Source: Euryarchaeota archaeon UBA13
GTDB lineage: Archaea > Thermoplasmatota > Poseidoniia > Poseidoniales > Poseidoniaceae
DNA: 8,497 nucleotides
Direction: 5' to 3'
Assembly: GCA_002495945.1 (NCBI GenBank)
Contig: DAHU01000051.1
Span: 1 to 8,497 of the forward strand
Both the position numbers and the translations under genes were made by a program. Below are positions 7,735 to 8,497 of the stretch, piece by piece (within the stretch, counting starts at the first letter, position 1; the number at the start of each line of letters is the position of its first letter). A model generated the notes under the pieces. It had not been told where the DNA came from, did not search any database, and was given only the letters and a program-made list of their open reading frames with translations.

Positions 7735-7986
7735 ATGGGCGCTGACTTCACAAGCGGGAGTATCACTGTTTTGTGTTTTGGACCACTGGCAGATATCTTA
7801 GGTAAAACGACAAATTTGGCCATCCAAGGAAGCCCTACATGCCGAGAAATAATCACTAAACTGTCCCTTAGTGAGTGGCTTGAAAATGGCTTGAAGATAG
7901 CAATAAATGGCACTATCTGTGATTTTGATGCATATGTTACAGCAGGCGATGAGTTAGCATTATTACCGCCAGTATCCGGTGGGTAA
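7735..7986 (+). CDS. moaD: MoaD-like molybdopterin synthase sulfur carrier
   Basis: This is a small ubiquitin-fold sulfur carrier of 83 residues, close to the usual 80-90 of MoaD. After thiocarboxylation of its C-terminal glycine, MoaD works with MoaE to place two sulfurs in molybdopterin. The N-terminal strand ITVLCFGPLADILG, the middle KIAINGT and the end GDELALLPPVSGG all match the family, with the essential Gly-Gly exactly at the C-terminus. The frame is open further upstream to an ATG at 7660, but that would overlap the ATPase start and add sequence foreign to the family; ATG 7735 is preferred. No Shine-Dalgarno is visible. Neither moaE nor moaB-like genes lie in the window. A related carrier (ThiS or SAMP type) is the alternative, but LPPVSGG favours MoaD. 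Confidence 0.85.
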   Translation: MGADFTSGSITVLCFGPLADILGKTTNLAIQGSPTCREIITKLSLSEWLENGLKIAINGTICDFDAYVTAGDELALLPPVSGG

Positions 7987-8059
7987 ACTAGTGATTTCAA
8001 CAACCTATTGACCGAAGAGTTCAACAGCGACCACAATTAGCGAAGGTTGAGGAAGGGTT
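7987..8059 (+). promoter_or_regulatory. Short intergenic region before tatA with ribosome site
   Basis: These 73 bases separate the moaD-like stop from the tatA ATG. TGAGG at 8048-8052 lies seven bases before the ATG and is a good ribosome site. No convincing TATA box was seen. TTCAACA occurs twice (7996-8002 and 8020-8026), of unknown meaning. tatA may be co-transcribed with moaD or have a weak promoter of its own. Confidence 0.5.
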
Positions 8060-8374
8060 ATGTTTGGCGGACTTGGACCACTCGAAATCATTGTTTTGTT
8101 GGTAATATTCTTTGTCTTATTTGGCGCTGAAAGATTGCCCAAGATGGCAAACGCACTTGGCAGATCTAAAGGAGAATTCCAAAAAGGGCTCGATGAATCA
8201 AAAACAGCGATGAAGTTAGAACAGACTATCCAAGATTTAGACGCCGGAGGTAGAACCCCATCACAAGCACTCGCTGCAAGGGCTAAAGATGTGGGAATAG
8301 ACCCAACCGGCATGACTCCTGAGGAGTTAGAAAAGAAAGTTGCTGCGTTAGAAAAAATCGCCGCCGAGGAATAG
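8060..8374 (+). CDS. tatA: Twin-arginine translocase subunit TatA
   Basis: TatA oligomers form the passage through which the Tat system exports folded proteins bearing an RR signal. The 104-residue protein has the full family layout: a short N-terminus, a membrane helix at about 8-20 with polar E9 near its start, the FG hinge at 21-22, and an amphipathic helix (ERLPKMANALGRSKGEFQKG, 24-43). A charged hydrophilic tail follows. The tail (about 66-100) contains AKDVGIDPTGMTPEELEKKV, which is longer and more ordered-looking than the usual poorly conserved TatA tail and resembles a SAP/Rho_N-type helical element. ATG 8060 is supported by TGAGG seven bases upstream. TatB is the alternative name, but the length and the GPLEII start fit TatA. 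No tatC is in the window. The stop codon directly abuts that of the convergent gene. Confidence 0.93.
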   Translation: MFGGLGPLEIIVLLVIFFVLFGAERLPKMANALGRSKGEFQKGLDESKTAMKLEQTIQDLDAGGRTPSQALAARAKDVGIDPTGMTPEELEKKVAALEKIAAEE

Positions 8375-8497
8375 TCATTTTGCTCGCTTCAGCACCATCG
8401 GCGCACCACAATCAGCACAATCCTTTACTGGTCCTTTTCTAGTTAATTCGACATCTGCGGGAACTGGTTCAGATGAGCCACAACCTGTACAACGTAG
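8375..8497 (-). CDS. C-terminal 40 residues of a small zinc-ribbon protein, 5' end beyond the right edge
   Basis: On the minus strand the frame is open from the right window edge to TGA at 8375-8377. The visible protein contains CTGC near the edge and CADC about 24 residues later (RCTGCGSSEPVPAD, then KDCADCGAPMVLKRAK). This is a two-CxxC zinc-ribbon pattern that should bind one zinc ion. Only a few residues are probably missing if this is a stand-alone mini-protein, but it could also be the tail of a larger protein. Zinc ribbons of this size in archaea serve in transcription, translation or nucleic-acid binding; no specific function can be assigned. It ends with no gap against the tatA stop codon. 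Confidence 0.75.
   Translation of the reverse strand, partial: LRCTGCGSSEPVPADVELTRKGPVKDCADCGAPMVLKRAK

Noticed and set aside
7996..8026. Direct repeat TTCAACA twice before tatA.
   Set aside because: Seven-base copies 24 bases apart are too short to claim a regulatory or recombination function without further evidence.
7722..8036. Minus-strand open frame opposite the moaD-like gene.
   Set aside because: It is a shadow of the real gene: the plus strand encodes a clear MoaD family protein ending in Gly-Gly.
8005..8313. Minus-strand open frame opposite tatA.
   Set aside because: The plus strand encodes an unmistakable TatA with a ribosome site; the reverse frame has no family features.

Overview
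The window is almost fully coding: one very large ABC permease, its ATPase, a large secreted protein cut by the left edge, two small genes on the opposite strand (moaD-like and tatA), and the end of a zinc-ribbon gene cut by the right edge. There are no RNA genes, CRISPR arrays, transposases or obvious phage genes. The best guess for the source is a planktonic marine archaeon of the Thermoplasmatota, such as Marine Group II/Poseidoniales. Reasons: an archaeal-type TATA box at the right distance from a start codon, GGAGG-type ribosome sites, a moaD start with no Shine-Dalgarno that fits a leaderless transcript, a moderately AT-rich genome, and a giant acidic secreted protein made of PKD/CARDB-like modules. 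This is an inference from sequence style, since there is no phylogenetic marker here.

Left part (1-2082, minus): the N-terminal 694 residues of a secreted multi-domain protein. It is open to the window edge, starts after a clear TATA box and GGAGGT, and is followed upstream by a 282-base intergenic region. That region also holds a stem-loop that probably ends the transporter transcript and a dyad that may be an operator.

Middle part (2365-7682, minus): a two-gene operon. A LolD/MacB/FtsE-type ATPase overlaps by four bases the GTG start of a 1540-residue permease. The permease carries two FtsX-type membrane units, three extra N-terminal membrane segments, four extra central ones, and a roughly 690-residue first extracytoplasmic domain. 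Part of that domain looks like a beta-propeller. A complete MacB-type exporter or mechanotransmission machine could be formed from one ATPase dimer and a single fused permease chain. The substrate is unknown.

Right part (7683-8497): a 52-base divergent promoter region separates the ATPase from a moaD-like sulfur-carrier gene (plus). This is followed by tatA (plus), the pore-forming subunit of the Tat exporter. MoaD supplies sulfur for molybdopterin, and Tat exports folded cofactor-bearing enzymes, so the pairing is functionally sensible though not proof of coregulation. The tatA stop codon directly abuts the stop codon of a convergent gene encoding a small CxxC...CxxC zinc-ribbon protein.
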